A stretch of DNA of 64,000 nucleotides from Sergeia podlipaevii (Eukaryota > Euglenozoa > Kinetoplastea > Trypanosomatida > Trypanosomatidae). The stretch lies in contig JASANZ010002182.1 of the NCBI GenBank assembly GCA_030849805.1, positions 1 to 64,000 of the forward strand, read 5' to 3'. Both the position numbers and the translations under genes were made by a program. Positions within the stretch are counted from its first letter, which is position 1; every line of letters begins with the position of its first letter. Under the pieces are notes generated by a model. It had not been told where the DNA came from and made no database searches. It saw nothing but the letters and a program-made list of their open reading frames with translations. Positions 10,061 through 19,035 of the stretch are shown one piece after another.

Positions 10061-11394
10061 CCACAAAAACATTTTTTTTTTTTAGAAATATTTTATTCTA
10101 TCAATATATACGACGCTTGCATACCATTTGTTGTCTAGAAAATTGATACAATATTCAGAGCAAGCATCATAGAGAGTAAAGGAGAGAGAGGACACACAAA
10201 AAAAAAAGGTACAAAAAAGATAGTTGCACACACATATATTGATCCAATATAGTACCCTACATACAAAAGTAAGTAAGAAAAAAAAAAGCACAGTTGCATA
10301 TATATTGGAGAACGAGAGATTTATCGTCAATATGAGGATAGCGAGTATTTTTATAGTTTGCCCCTATCCTCAGCCCAACCCTTCGTATATATTTTTTAAA
10401 TATACTATGTTTTCACGATTTCCATGGATACGGTGGGGGCAATAAGATTCATCAGTGTTTGCTAGCTAAAGGCGTTACGCGACTTGCTTCTCTCTGGTTG
10501 GTATCTTTTCCCTCTTTTTCCCTTTATACCTTCGTTTCTGTCGAACCTGCTTGAACATATATATAACGCAGTAAAAAGGTCAGAATGCCACGTGATTAAA
10601 GGCAACTACACAATACCAATCGACGGTAGGCACAATTGCTGACAAAACACACAAAAAAAAGGTGAGGGGGATATAAATTTCTTCAAGAACGTAAATGTAT
10701 GTGATGAAATCGGAAACAAAAAAATAAAAAATATAATGACAAAAACATGCACTGCTTTCATTTCATATTCTACTGCTCCCTATAAAAAGAAAACTTCCCA
10801 GCGGGAAAGTTAAAACCGCACGCAAAACGTTTGTGAAAAGAAAAAAAAAGTCTCCTGTGATGAGGCATATTGTTGCGCACGGCAGCGCTTCCGTTAGATC
10901 CTTGTAAAGACAAACAAACAAACAAACAAAATAAGATCCACGCCCCTACGCTAGCTTATAAATGATGATAAAAAAAAATGCCATGTACTCTGAAAATATG
11001 GTAGCAATAATGATAACAATAAAAATTATTCAATATGCAAAAATGCATTGTGCGTGACAGCGTAATAATGTGGCTCTGGTTATTCGTCCTGATTTGTCTT
11101 CCCGCATCCCCATTTTTTCTTTTCTCATCGGGAAACTAGCCTCAGTTTTTTTTTTATACGTCATATTTTTTTGCCTTTGGGGAGAAGGAGACAAAAGAAA
11201 ATAAGGGCATGGCTACTTTCACGATTGTACATAAGTAAAAAAAAAGAAGAAGAAAAACATGAACAGGGAGAGCGGGATATGGTGAGTTCATCTGGGGCCT
11301 TAAAAGTAACAATAAAAGGGAAAGAGTGAGAAATAAAAGCGAACACCCTATAGGTAAGAAAGTCCATCATTTGCCACCTCAAAAATAGGATGTG

Positions 11395-11502
<108 letters not shown>

Positions 11503-11701
11503 CTAGCACACCTCTCGGTGTGCCTCTGCTGTTTGTATAAATAAACCCCTTCTCTCTCTATCTCTGTCCATATGTGCATTTCTCCAATAATAGACGTGGT
11601 GTATACATCTTTTTTTTCTCTTTCTCTTTTCCCCTCATCGCCCGTTTCCTCCCTTCTTTGTGGGCATGTGAACAAATATGAACAAGTGTATGCATATACA
11701 A

Positions 11702-11770
11702 AAGAAGGGAGGGGGGAGAGGGGAATCAAAGTGAGATTGCATTCCTTCCCTCCTCCCCCCTCCCCTTCTT
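11702..11770. repeat. Purine/pyrimidine inverted repeat, 24-25-bp arms
   Basis: The left arm (11702-11725) is all A and G. The right arm (11746-11770) is all C and T and is its reverse complement apart from a one-base gap and two or three mismatches. The loop is about 20 bases. Read in either direction it forms a long G/C-rich hairpin in the presumed 3' UTR of the cytochrome b5 reductase mRNA. Confidence 0.75.
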
Positions 11771-12118
11771 GCAATGTAATGACAATCTAAGATGCCACAA
11801 TATTTTATTCAAAGGGCATCAGGCCCCTGTGACCATGGTAGAGCGAGAGAGGATGAGTGATGATGACTGTGGAAAAATATATATTTATTTCAGTTTGGGA
11901 GAAGGAAAACAAAAAAAAAAGAGAGAGGAGCAAATAAACGTATGTATTCGTAGGGGGGGAAATGTGCACAAGACGTCACATGTATTCGAAATGGTGTAGC
12001 ATACCTCCCCTGCCTGCTTCCATTCTTCTTTTTCCTCTTCCCTTTCGCTCCATGAAGTTAGACCTACCTGCATCACTTCCCCCGGCATTCATTTCTTCTC
12101 CCCCCCCCTCCTTCCTCT

Positions 12119-13135
12119 TTAAAAGCGGTACACCATCTCCTTTGTGTATCCCAGCTCGCCCAGATACCCGGAGACATCAGCAGCGTTGTTCAGGACAGAG
12201 CCAGAAGGTTGGTAAGCCTGACCACTGGACATGGCGCGCATCACCATTGGCGCCGCACCAACCACCTTCGCAAGCATCTGGTCTGGGCCACACACAAGCA
12301 CCAGAGTGCCATCGGAAGCCGGGGGGATGGTGGCCTTAATCAGGGGCACATCAATATAGCCCTTGAAGCCATGGAAGTACTTGTTGCCCTCAGGGCTCTG
12401 GGCAGGCTGGGAGGCGATGTCAATATTCAGCGGTGCTCCCTTCTTGAAGGCAGGGTTGCAAATCATGTGCTCATCATCAAAGCAATCAACAGTGTAGAAG
12501 ACCTGCAGACGCTCCTTGAACTTGCGGGCCTTCTCGTCCAACATACCCTTGAGAAGAATCTTGTTCTCGCTGCGGTTGGCGAAGAGCAGGGAGAGTTTGG
12601 TGGAGTCTCCGGGAGTCTCAAGAGAGGCGTTCATGAACTGCAAGATGGGGCATAGACCAGTACCGCCGCAGATAAGGCCAACATCCTTCCAGCGGTCCTT
12701 CTTGTACGTGAGCTTGTACTGCACCACGCGAAAAAGAAGGTTGTCGCCTACGCTCATGGAGTAGAGATGCTCAGTGAAGCGGCCGGGGCGTTGTTTCTTG
12801 ATGAGAAGGTCAAAGTAGCCCTTCGTTCCGTTGGGAGTGATGGGGGTGTAAAAGCGCATGGGCTGGTCCACAATGTTTGTGCCTTCTTTGAAGTGGGCTT
12901 GAAGGGTGCTGCAGGGGACAAGATCGAACTCATCATCAGGATCCTTCAGAAGAAAACGAAAGATAGCTACGTCCTCAGCGAGGTTCAGTACCTCACCCAG
13001 AACAAAGGGCTGGAACTTGGTCGTAAAGACGTCTTTATTGGCCTTGCACTCGGCGGTGCGCTGCTGGGTGTTTGTAAAGGAGTGGAAAGCAGCGCCAAGA
13101 GCGGCGGCGGCACCAAAGGTGAGAAGCTTCGACAT
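12119..13135 (-). CDS. NADH-cytochrome b5 reductase-like flavoprotein, probably mitochondrial or membrane-anchored
   Basis: The 338-aa product has the domain order of the cytochrome b5 reductase family. An N-terminal hydrophobic anchor (LTFGAAAALGAAF, residues 5-17) is followed by the FAD motif RFYTPIT at 94-100, a GRFTEHL flavin-phosphate loop at 118-124, the NAD pyrophosphate motif GGTGLCP at 157-163 (GGTGITP in the family) and CGPDQM at 282-287. The last residue is Phe, as is usual in the family. By family knowledge it passes electrons from NADH via FAD to cytochrome b5 for lipid desaturation or sterol synthesis. The anchor followed by a short basic stretch resembles Mcr1-type proteins of mitochondria, but location is inference. 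Near 63-81 the spacing is longer than in common members. The 5' UTR is about 165 nt. Confidence 0.88.
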   Translation of the reverse strand: MSKLLTFGAAAALGAAFHSFTNTQQRTAECKANKDVFTTKFQPFVLGEVLNLAEDVAIFRFLLKDPDDEFDLVPCSTLQAHFKEGTNIVDQPMRFYTPITPNGTKGYFDLLIKKQRPGRFTEHLYSMSVGDNLLFRVVQYKLTYKKDRWKDVGLICGGTGLCPILQFMNASLETPGDSTKLSLLFANRSENKILLKGMLDEKARKFKERLQVFYTVDCFDDEHMICNPAFKKGAPLNIDIASQPAQSPEGNKYFHGFKGYIDVPLIKATIPPASDGTLVLVCGPDQMLAKVVGAAPMVMRAMSSGQAYQPSGSVLNNAADVSGYLGELGYTKEMVYRF

Positions 13136-13853
13136 GGCGAGTGTATTTAGAGGAGAAAGTTAGAATGTAGGACTAAGGCGAGCAAGTGTAATGTAGAAGA
13201 TAATGCGTGCGCTTACTCAAAGAGAAACGTCTGTTCCTATTTTGTTTTCCGTTTTTGTCAAGTGGCGTGAATGAGGTAGCTGAGATAATAGCTAAATGAA
13301 CTTTTCATTGATAGACAAGGGAATATGAAAAAAAAAACAGAACCCAAAAAAAAAGAGACGAGAAGGAAAAGGGAGAGAAAAAATTGTGAATATTAACGTT
13401 GTGCGGTATACGCTATAGAAAAGAAAAAGGATACTACAGCAAGAAAGAAAAAGACAGTCCTTGAGAAGCCGACTACTATTGTGTCTTATGCTCTCTTCCT
13501 ACCTGGACACGGTGTCTCAGCACAGAGATGGGGTGAAAATAGCTTTCATATCTAACTTTTATAGAGCGCGCTCTCAAGGCACTTAATCAACACCTTCACA
13601 CCCAAAAAGGAATCCCTTCTGTTTCTCTCTCTCTCTCTCTCTCTCCACGCGCATACTTTAAAGATACAACACGCACACCTAGGCACAATGACAGCACCAA
13701 CTACTAGATGGCATCTATCTGATGATGATGATAATGCTGATGCAAGTATTCTGCACACACACATACACACACATACATACATATGTGGACACGTGGGGAA
13801 GCTAGCTAATAACAATCTCTCCCTCTGGGACTGTACAGCCTTGGGTGCCTGGT
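13136..13853. other. Intergenic, no gene seen
   Basis: Spacer with the b5 reductase acceptor and the 3' UTR of the Nup62-like gene. It contains a CT repeat at 13623-13645 and an ACAC/ATAC repeat at 13755-13785. Confidence 0.7.
13301..13302 (-). promoter_or_regulatory. Predicted spliced-leader acceptor AG
   Basis: A long C/T-rich tract on the coding strand (complement of 13320-13380) is followed by the first AG here, giving a 165-nt 5' UTR for the cytochrome b5 reductase gene. Confidence 0.6.
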
Positions 13854-16274
13854 TTAATATGCCCTGCCAAGGAGACGATCCAGCTCATCCTCCAGTTGCG
13901 CAGCAAGTGCTCCACAAGCTTTGAGTGCGGCAAGCTGCCCATCCACAACACTCACTACGCGGTCCACCTCGCTTGCCTGAGCCATCGTGCGCCGGGAGCG
14001 GTTGTGCTGATCTACCGCGGCACCGAGCTTCTGCTCGAGCATCCGCACGTCATCAAAGAGAGAAATCACAGCGTCGTACGCGGCGACGCGGTTGCGATCT
14101 AGGTTACTAAACTGCATCTCAAGGCGTTGATACACAGGAGAGATGCTATCCTCAAGATCCTGCAACACACGTGAAATACCGCGTTGCTTTTCCCGGCAAT
14201 CCTTCAGCGCCCCAGCAGTTGCCTTGGCAGAGGCAAGAGCCTCCCTCACAGTGGCGTTGACAGTCGCCACAGAGGCACTGCGCTCGACGATATGTCTGTC
14301 GCGTACCACGATGTGTCGCGCCAGCGCAACAAAGTCCTTGTAATCTGCATAGTAGTCCGTATCAAAGAGCTTTAGCATCGAGGATAAGGTCATGCCTGCG
14401 AATTCCTGAGAAGGGGTAACACCACTGCCGCCGCTGCTGCTGCCACCACCAACCGCCGCCGCATTTGTTGTTGTGTTGGTGACGTTGAATGGGGTGTTTG
14501 CAGCAGCTGCAGTTGAACCAACAGGCGCGCCTGCTAGCGCTGCAGCAGGTGCCGGAGTGCTGGAACCTCCGCTGGTAGTAGCTGTCGTGCTTGGAGCCGC
14601 GCCAAAACCCTTAAAGCCATCGGCCGCAGCAGGTGCCGCGGGTGCAGCACTTCCAGGCGCCGCGGGAGTGGCAGTAGCGGGAGCAGCTCCAAACCCCTTG
14701 AACCCGCCAGGGGCAGCTGCTGGGGCTGCTGCCGTTGGAGCGGCAGAAGCACCGAATCCCTTGAAACCTTCCGTTGCCGCCAGAGTAGCTGGGGCGGCTG
14801 CAGCTGCGGGTGTCATCTCAAAGCCCTTAACCCCACTTGAAGCCGCCGGGGCAGTGGCCGCTTGAGTAACGCCGAATCCCTTCACGTCTTCTGTCGCCGC
14901 TGGTGTACTTGCTGGGGCAGCCCCAAACCCATTAAAGCCGCCAGCTGCAGCAGGTGCAGTAGCGGCTGGAACTGTCGCGGGTGTACTAGAAGCAGGAGCA
15001 GCGGCGCCAAACCCTTTGAAGCCTTGCGCTGCAGCTGGGGCCACGGGTGCTGCTGCTGCAGGAGCCGCAACGGTAGTGGTGGCAGCGGGAGGGGCTCCAA
15101 AGCCCTTGAAAGCGCCAGCCGCAGGTGCAGCGGCAGTCGCAGGACCAGCCGCCGCCACCGGAGCAGCCCCGAATCCTTTGAACCCTCCAGTTGCAGCTGG
15201 TGCAGCCGAAGCAGACCCAAAGCCCTTGAAACCGCCAGCTGCGGCGGGGGCCGCAGGGGCTGCAGGGGTGGCTCCCGCCGCCCCAAACGGGGACGCGACA
15301 GGTGCCGCCGCCCCTGCCCCGAACGCGGGCCCGGTGCTCGCTGAGGTCCCGAATCCCGGCGAAGCAGTTCCCTGTGGAGCTCCAAAACCCCTAGCCTGAG
15401 GTGCAGGTTGTTGAGAGCCAAACGGTGCTCCAGCTGCCGCTGCGGGTTGTTGCTGGCCAAAGCCGCCAGTAGATGCTTGCTGAGGAGCACCGAATCCACC
15501 AGCGGCTTGCTGCGAAGGAGCTCCAAAGCCCCCGGATGTCCCCTGTTGCTGCTGCTGTTGTTGACCAAATCTCGCAGTTCCTTGCTGCTGTCCGAACACG
15601 CCAGCCGCAGCTGGCTGAGCCTGGCCAAAGGCACCGGCAACAGCCTGCTGCTGTGGAGCGCCAAAGCCTCCTGCTGCTTGTTGTTGTCCAAAGCCACCAG
15701 CGGCCTGTTGCTGAGTGGCGCCAAAGCCTCCAGCCGTTGGTTGCTGTGGCTGTCCGAAGCCATTGGCTACCTGTTGCTGTCCAAAACCGCCAGCTAGAGG
15801 CTGTTGTACGAAGGTGCCAGCTGTCTGCTGCTGTCCAAACACCCCTGCTTGTGGTGCGGCGCCGAAGCCCCCAGCTGCGTGCGGTTGCCCGAAGTTTCCT
15901 GCTGACTGTTGTTGTCCAAGCACTCCTGCTTGTTGAGGTTGCACAAAGCCCCCAGCTGACTGCTGCTGAGGCTGCCCAAAACCTGCTGCTGCCTGTGGCT
16001 GCCCAAAGCCCCCAGCAGATGGTTGGCCAAAGCCCCCGGATGTCTGTGGTTGAGGAGCTCCAAATCCCCCAGCCGACTGCTGCTGAAGTTGTCCGAAGCC
16101 ACCAACTACAGGCTGCTGCCCAAAACCTCCAGGTGCCTGCTGTTGTGGGGCTCCAAGTCCACCAGTTTGTTGAGGAGCTCCAAATCCAACTACAGGCTGC
16201 TGCTGCTGCGGAGCGCCAAAGCCACCAGGAGCAGGGGCTCCAAACCCAGTATTTGCAGAATGTCCGAAGTTCAT
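13854..16274 (-). CDS. NUP62: FG-repeat nucleoporin, Nup62/Nsp1-like
   Basis: The product (806 aa from the ATG at 16274; the frame opens two codons earlier at a TTG) has three parts. Residues up to about 340 are dense GGFG and GFGAPQQ repeats rich in Gln. Residues about 340-605 are Ala/Pro/Thr-rich with ten spaced repeats of the type FKGFGAAP (one reads GVKGFEMTP). The last about 183 residues, from EFAGMTLSSM, form a charged alpha-helical coiled coil. FG repeats followed by a C-terminal coiled coil are the plan of the Nup62/Nsp1 central-channel nucleoporin, whose coil binds its partners and whose FG part gels the pore and binds transport receptors. No other FG family matches as well. A neighbouring gene upstream encodes a second FG protein with the same first residues, MNFG-S. 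The gene symbol is by homology and architecture. Confidence 0.88.
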   Translation of the reverse strand: MNFGHSANTGFGAPAPGGFGAPQQQQPVVGFGAPQQTGGLGAPQQQAPGGFGQQPVVGGFGQLQQQSAGGFGAPQPQTSGGFGQPSAGGFGQPQAAAGFGQPQQQSAGGFVQPQQAGVLGQQQSAGNFGQPHAAGGFGAAPQAGVFGQQQTAGTFVQQPLAGGFGQQQVANGFGQPQQPTAGGFGATQQQAAGGFGQQQAAGGFGAPQQQAVAGAFGQAQPAAAGVFGQQQGTARFGQQQQQQQGTSGGFGAPSQQAAGGFGAPQQASTGGFGQQQPAAAAGAPFGSQQPAPQARGFGAPQGTASPGFGTSASTGPAFGAGAAAPVASPFGAAGATPAAPAAPAAAGGFKGFGSASAAPAATGGFKGFGAAPVAAAGPATAAAPAAGAFKGFGAPPAATTTVAAPAAAAPVAPAAAQGFKGFGAAAPASSTPATVPAATAPAAAGGFNGFGAAPASTPAATEDVKGFGVTQAATAPAASSGVKGFEMTPAAAAAPATLAATEGFKGFGASAAPTAAAPAAAPGGFKGFGAAPATATPAAPGSAAPAAPAAADGFKGFGAAPSTTATTSGGSSTPAPAAALAGAPVGSTAAAANTPFNVTNTTTNAAAVGGGSSSGGSGVTPSQEFAGMTLSSMLKLFDTDYYADYKDFVALARHIVVRDRHIVERSASVATVNATVREALASAKATAGALKDCREKQRGISRVLQDLEDSISPVYQRLEMQFSNLDRNRVAAYDAVISLFDDVRMLEQKLGAAVDQHNRSRRTMAQASEVDRVVSVVDGQLAALKACGALAAQLEDELDRLLGRAY

Positions 16275-17449
16275 CACCAATCAGTATTCTAATAGATGCT
16301 GTATGTATCCCAGTTTTGTAGAAGCACAGTGTGTCCCACCTAGACACTATAGTTGCAGTTTGTAGAGAGTATCAGCAAAGAAGTAGGATGCCGCAAAAAA
16401 AAAAAAAGATAAACTATCCTTGTTGCTTTTTATTTACCTACTTCTTTTGTTGATGAGTCAATTGGTTACTCGGAAATATAGGCACTTTTTTTTAAATAAT
16501 GATTAGTAGTACGCTTCCTGGCAGCAACAATACTAAAAAGAAAAAAAAAGAAGAAGAAACAGAAATGAAATTGTAAAAATCTAAGATAAAGGGATATAGG
16601 TATACAATCTCAGCTACACCTTAAAAATGAAAATACACTTTCACTTGGAATTGAAAAGAAAAAATGAGAATATGTATATATAGATCCGTAAAGGGCCAAA
16701 CTCACAGGCCGTCTTGACCTCCTATGGCAGTTGAATGAGAGAAAGAGAGAAAAGGAAATTGACTCACGTGAAATATCAATATAAAGTTAACCGTTTCAAA
16801 ACATGCGTCATAACATCGTTCAGCAGAGCGATATCAGAAATTGACAGCAGCGCAGAGAAAAAAAATCCATTTATGACAGAAATAGAAATGTATATGTGTG
16901 TGTGTTTGCATCTTTTTTTAAAACATGATTTTTCTGTTCTAACACTTTCCCTATATTTCCTTCCTTCCTTTATATATATATATAGGCTGTTCTCTTCACT
17001 GCGAAACACAAATACAGCGCAGTTACCCATAGATGCACAATGATATACGCTAAGTAAAAAAAAAAAAGCAAACTGTATGACTGCAAAAGACTTGCGGCAA
17101 CTGCAATAACACTTAGCAGTGGGAAAGGAAAAAAAAAAGAAAAGCTCTTGCAACAAAGAAGCATTGGCTATATCAATTTTAAAAAATAACTGCTTCAGAC
17201 ACAACTCATGTCAAACTTAAAAAAAAAAAAAATGCAAAAGAAAAGGCACATTTTATCACAATGAACTGTCTTTGTCTCCTTCCTTCCTTCCTTCTGTCCA
17301 GTGCTAGATTCGTGCGACGCGTCTCCGCGTTCCCTATCACGGCAACTTTGCAACGAAAGAGAAGGAGAAAAGGAAAATAGCGTTAGCGACTGAACAGACA
17401 ATCCTTCCCGCCAGGCCATAAGCCCAATAAAGGAGGGAACCTCAAAGCA
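16275..17449. other. Intergenic, no gene seen
   Basis: A 1.2-kb AT-rich spacer between the two FG nucleoporin genes. It holds the acceptor at 16347-16348 and the 3' UTR of the upstream FG gene. The 102-aa and 142-aa frames around 16735-17204 are low-complexity and overlap each other on opposite strands; I do not regard either as a gene. Confidence 0.65.
16347..16348 (-). promoter_or_regulatory. Predicted spliced-leader acceptor AG
   Basis: The coding strand has a 13-T run and then C/T-rich sequence with no earlier AG; the first AG is here, giving a 72-nt 5' UTR for the Nup62-like gene. Confidence 0.7.
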
Positions 17450-18301
17450 CTACAGCGCACGACCAAAGCCACCATGTGCCGGCATACCGAATCCACCTTG
17501 TAGCTGCCCAAATCCTCCAGCTAGGCCCTGTTGAGGAACTTGGCCGAAATTCCCAGCATTTTGCGGAGCGCCAAAGCCACCTGACGGCGCGGGTTGACCA
17601 AAGCCCCCCGCACCTAGCTGTGGCTGGCCAAAGCCACCAGCCTGGGGGCTATATACTCCTGGCTGCTGGGACTGACCAAAACCACCAGAAGGCATCTGGC
17701 CAAAGCCGCCACCCTGCTGTTGCTGCCCAAAGCCCCCAGTTTGGGCTGGGCCACCGAAGCCCCCGGCATTCTGAGGAGCACCAAAGCCACCCGATGGCGC
17801 GGGCTGACCAAAGCCCCCCGCACCTGACTGTGGCTGGCCAAAACCGCCAGCCTGGGTGCTATACACGCCAGGTTGCTGACCGAAGTTACCAGCCTGAGGT
17901 CTACCGAATCCACCTTGTAGCTGCCCAAATCCTCCAGCTGGGCCCTGTTGAGGGACTTGGCCGAAATTCCCAGCATTCTGCGGAGCGCCAAAGCCACCAG
18001 CCTGGGAACTATATACTCCTGGCTGCTGGGACTGACCAAAACCACCAGAAGGCATCTGGCCAAAGCCGCCACTCTGCTGTTGCTGCCCAAAGCCTCCAGT
18101 TTGGGCTGGGCCACCGAAGCCCCCGGCATTCTGAGGAGCACCAAAGCCACCCGATGGCACGGGCTGACCGAAGCCGCCGGATTGCACAGGCTGTCCGAAC
18201 CCTCCACTTTGAGGTGCTTGGCCAAATCCGCCAGCCTGAGGCTGTTGACCAAAGTTGCCAGCAGGAGACGCGCCAAACCCAATGGACTGACCGAAGTTCA
18301 T
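17450..18301 (-). CDS. FG-repeat-only nucleoporin, 283 aa
   Basis: Almost the whole protein is GGFG repeats separated by Gln/Pro/Ala/Ser spacers, with no coiled coil or folded domain. It opens MNFGQSIGFGASPAG and ends GGFGRAL. Such FG-only proteins sit in the pore channel, held by partners; in trypanosomes several small FG nucleoporins (for example the Nup53a/b type) are known, but I cannot assign this one to a named member. Two larger blocks inside it are near-identical copies (see the repeat entry), and each contains the unusual spacer QQPGVYS. It lies directly upstream of the Nup62-like gene and shares its N-terminus, which suggests the pair arose by duplication. Confidence 0.85.
   Translation of the reverse strand: MNFGQSIGFGASPAGNFGQQPQAGGFGQAPQSGGFGQPVQSGGFGQPVPSGGFGAPQNAGGFGGPAQTGGFGQQQQSGGFGQMPSGGFGQSQQPGVYSSQAGGFGAPQNAGNFGQVPQQGPAGGFGQLQGGFGRPQAGNFGQQPGVYSTQAGGFGQPQSGAGGFGQPAPSGGFGAPQNAGGFGGPAQTGGFGQQQQGGGFGQMPSGGFGQSQQPGVYSPQAGGFGQPQLGAGGFGQPAPSGGFGAPQNAGNFGQVPQQGLAGGFGQLQGGFGMPAHGGFGRAL
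17485..18160 (-). repeat. Recent internal tandem duplication in the FG gene
   Basis: Bases 17641-17800 and 18001-18160 align without gaps at an offset of exactly 360 with 5 differences in 160. Further on, the copies at 17485 and 17902 are offset by 417, so one copy has an extra 57 bp (19 codons, about GQPQLGAGGFGQPAPSGGF in the product). All lengths are multiples of three and the frame is kept. Confidence 0.9.
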
Positions 18302-19035
18302 TGTTGGGTGATATGTGTGCTTGTGTTTATACGTGTATATGCTTGATTGTATCTAGCGAGTGATAGGCAAGCGCCGACTGTGACGTTGCCCAAGAGCTCC
18401 TTGAAGCAAAAGTTTTACAAAAAGAAAAGGATGTTGCACATAAAAGAGAGAAGAAAAGGCAAAATCACCAAATGCATTCAATATGCAAAATGCCATCTGA
18501 ACGATCCACAATGAAGTACTATATATGTAGAGCCGCAAAAGCGAGCAGTTTGCAGATGAAAAAAAAAAGGGAGAACAGCGCATACAGATTTTTCTTTTTT
18601 AAAAAAAACTAATTCTCTCAGAGCGTCTCCTCCCCTCTCCATTCTTCAGCTATGCTTGTTCGTAAACAATGATTGAGTGGGAGAATCCAGAAGGGTCCTA
18701 TTGCCCAGTTTTGCGGGACAGACTGTCAGGATCCCTTGATTAAGACCGGTGAATCAAGATGAATATTGTCAGTAGGCATACTTTCCCTTTCTCGACCCTT
18801 GTCCTTCAGTATTGCTTTTCTTTTTGTTTTTTGTTGTTGTTGCTTTTTCTTGACGCATCTTTATTAAAGGAGAGCTCGATTACAGGATGGTATCGCGTTA
18901 TCGCTTCGAGAACAACAACAAACAAAAAAAGCAACAAGAAAAAAAGAAAAAAATACTCGCAAAGAACGCACCAAAAATATGTGTCGTCTCTCTCTCTCCC
19001 CCTCCACTTAAATGCTTCCTCGCATACCAAGAGAT
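18302..19035. other. Intergenic, no gene seen
   Basis: Spacer with the FG gene acceptor and the 3' UTR of the PPR-like gene. Frames here are low-complexity or overlap each other on opposite strands. Confidence 0.7.
18400..18401 (-). promoter_or_regulatory. Predicted spliced-leader acceptor AG
   Basis: A C/T-rich tract (complement of 18410-18475) has no AG until this site, giving a 98-nt 5' UTR for the FG-only nucleoporin. Confidence 0.7.

Noticed and set aside
10537..10550. GGTTCGA on the minus strand, like a tRNA T-loop
   Set aside because: No complementary stem or D-arm and no cloverleaf could be drawn around it.
10962..11092. ATGATGA and CTGA boxes as a C/D snoRNA
   Set aside because: Spacing (about 130 nt) and lack of a terminal stem make chance likely.
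14473..16321. Long plus-strand frames opposite the Nup62-like gene
   Set aside because: They are the complement of FG repeats and have no acceptor, so they are shadows.
15391..16347. 318-aa Ser/Trp/Arg-rich minus-strand frame
   Set aside because: It is a third reading of the FG repeat DNA within the Nup62-like gene.
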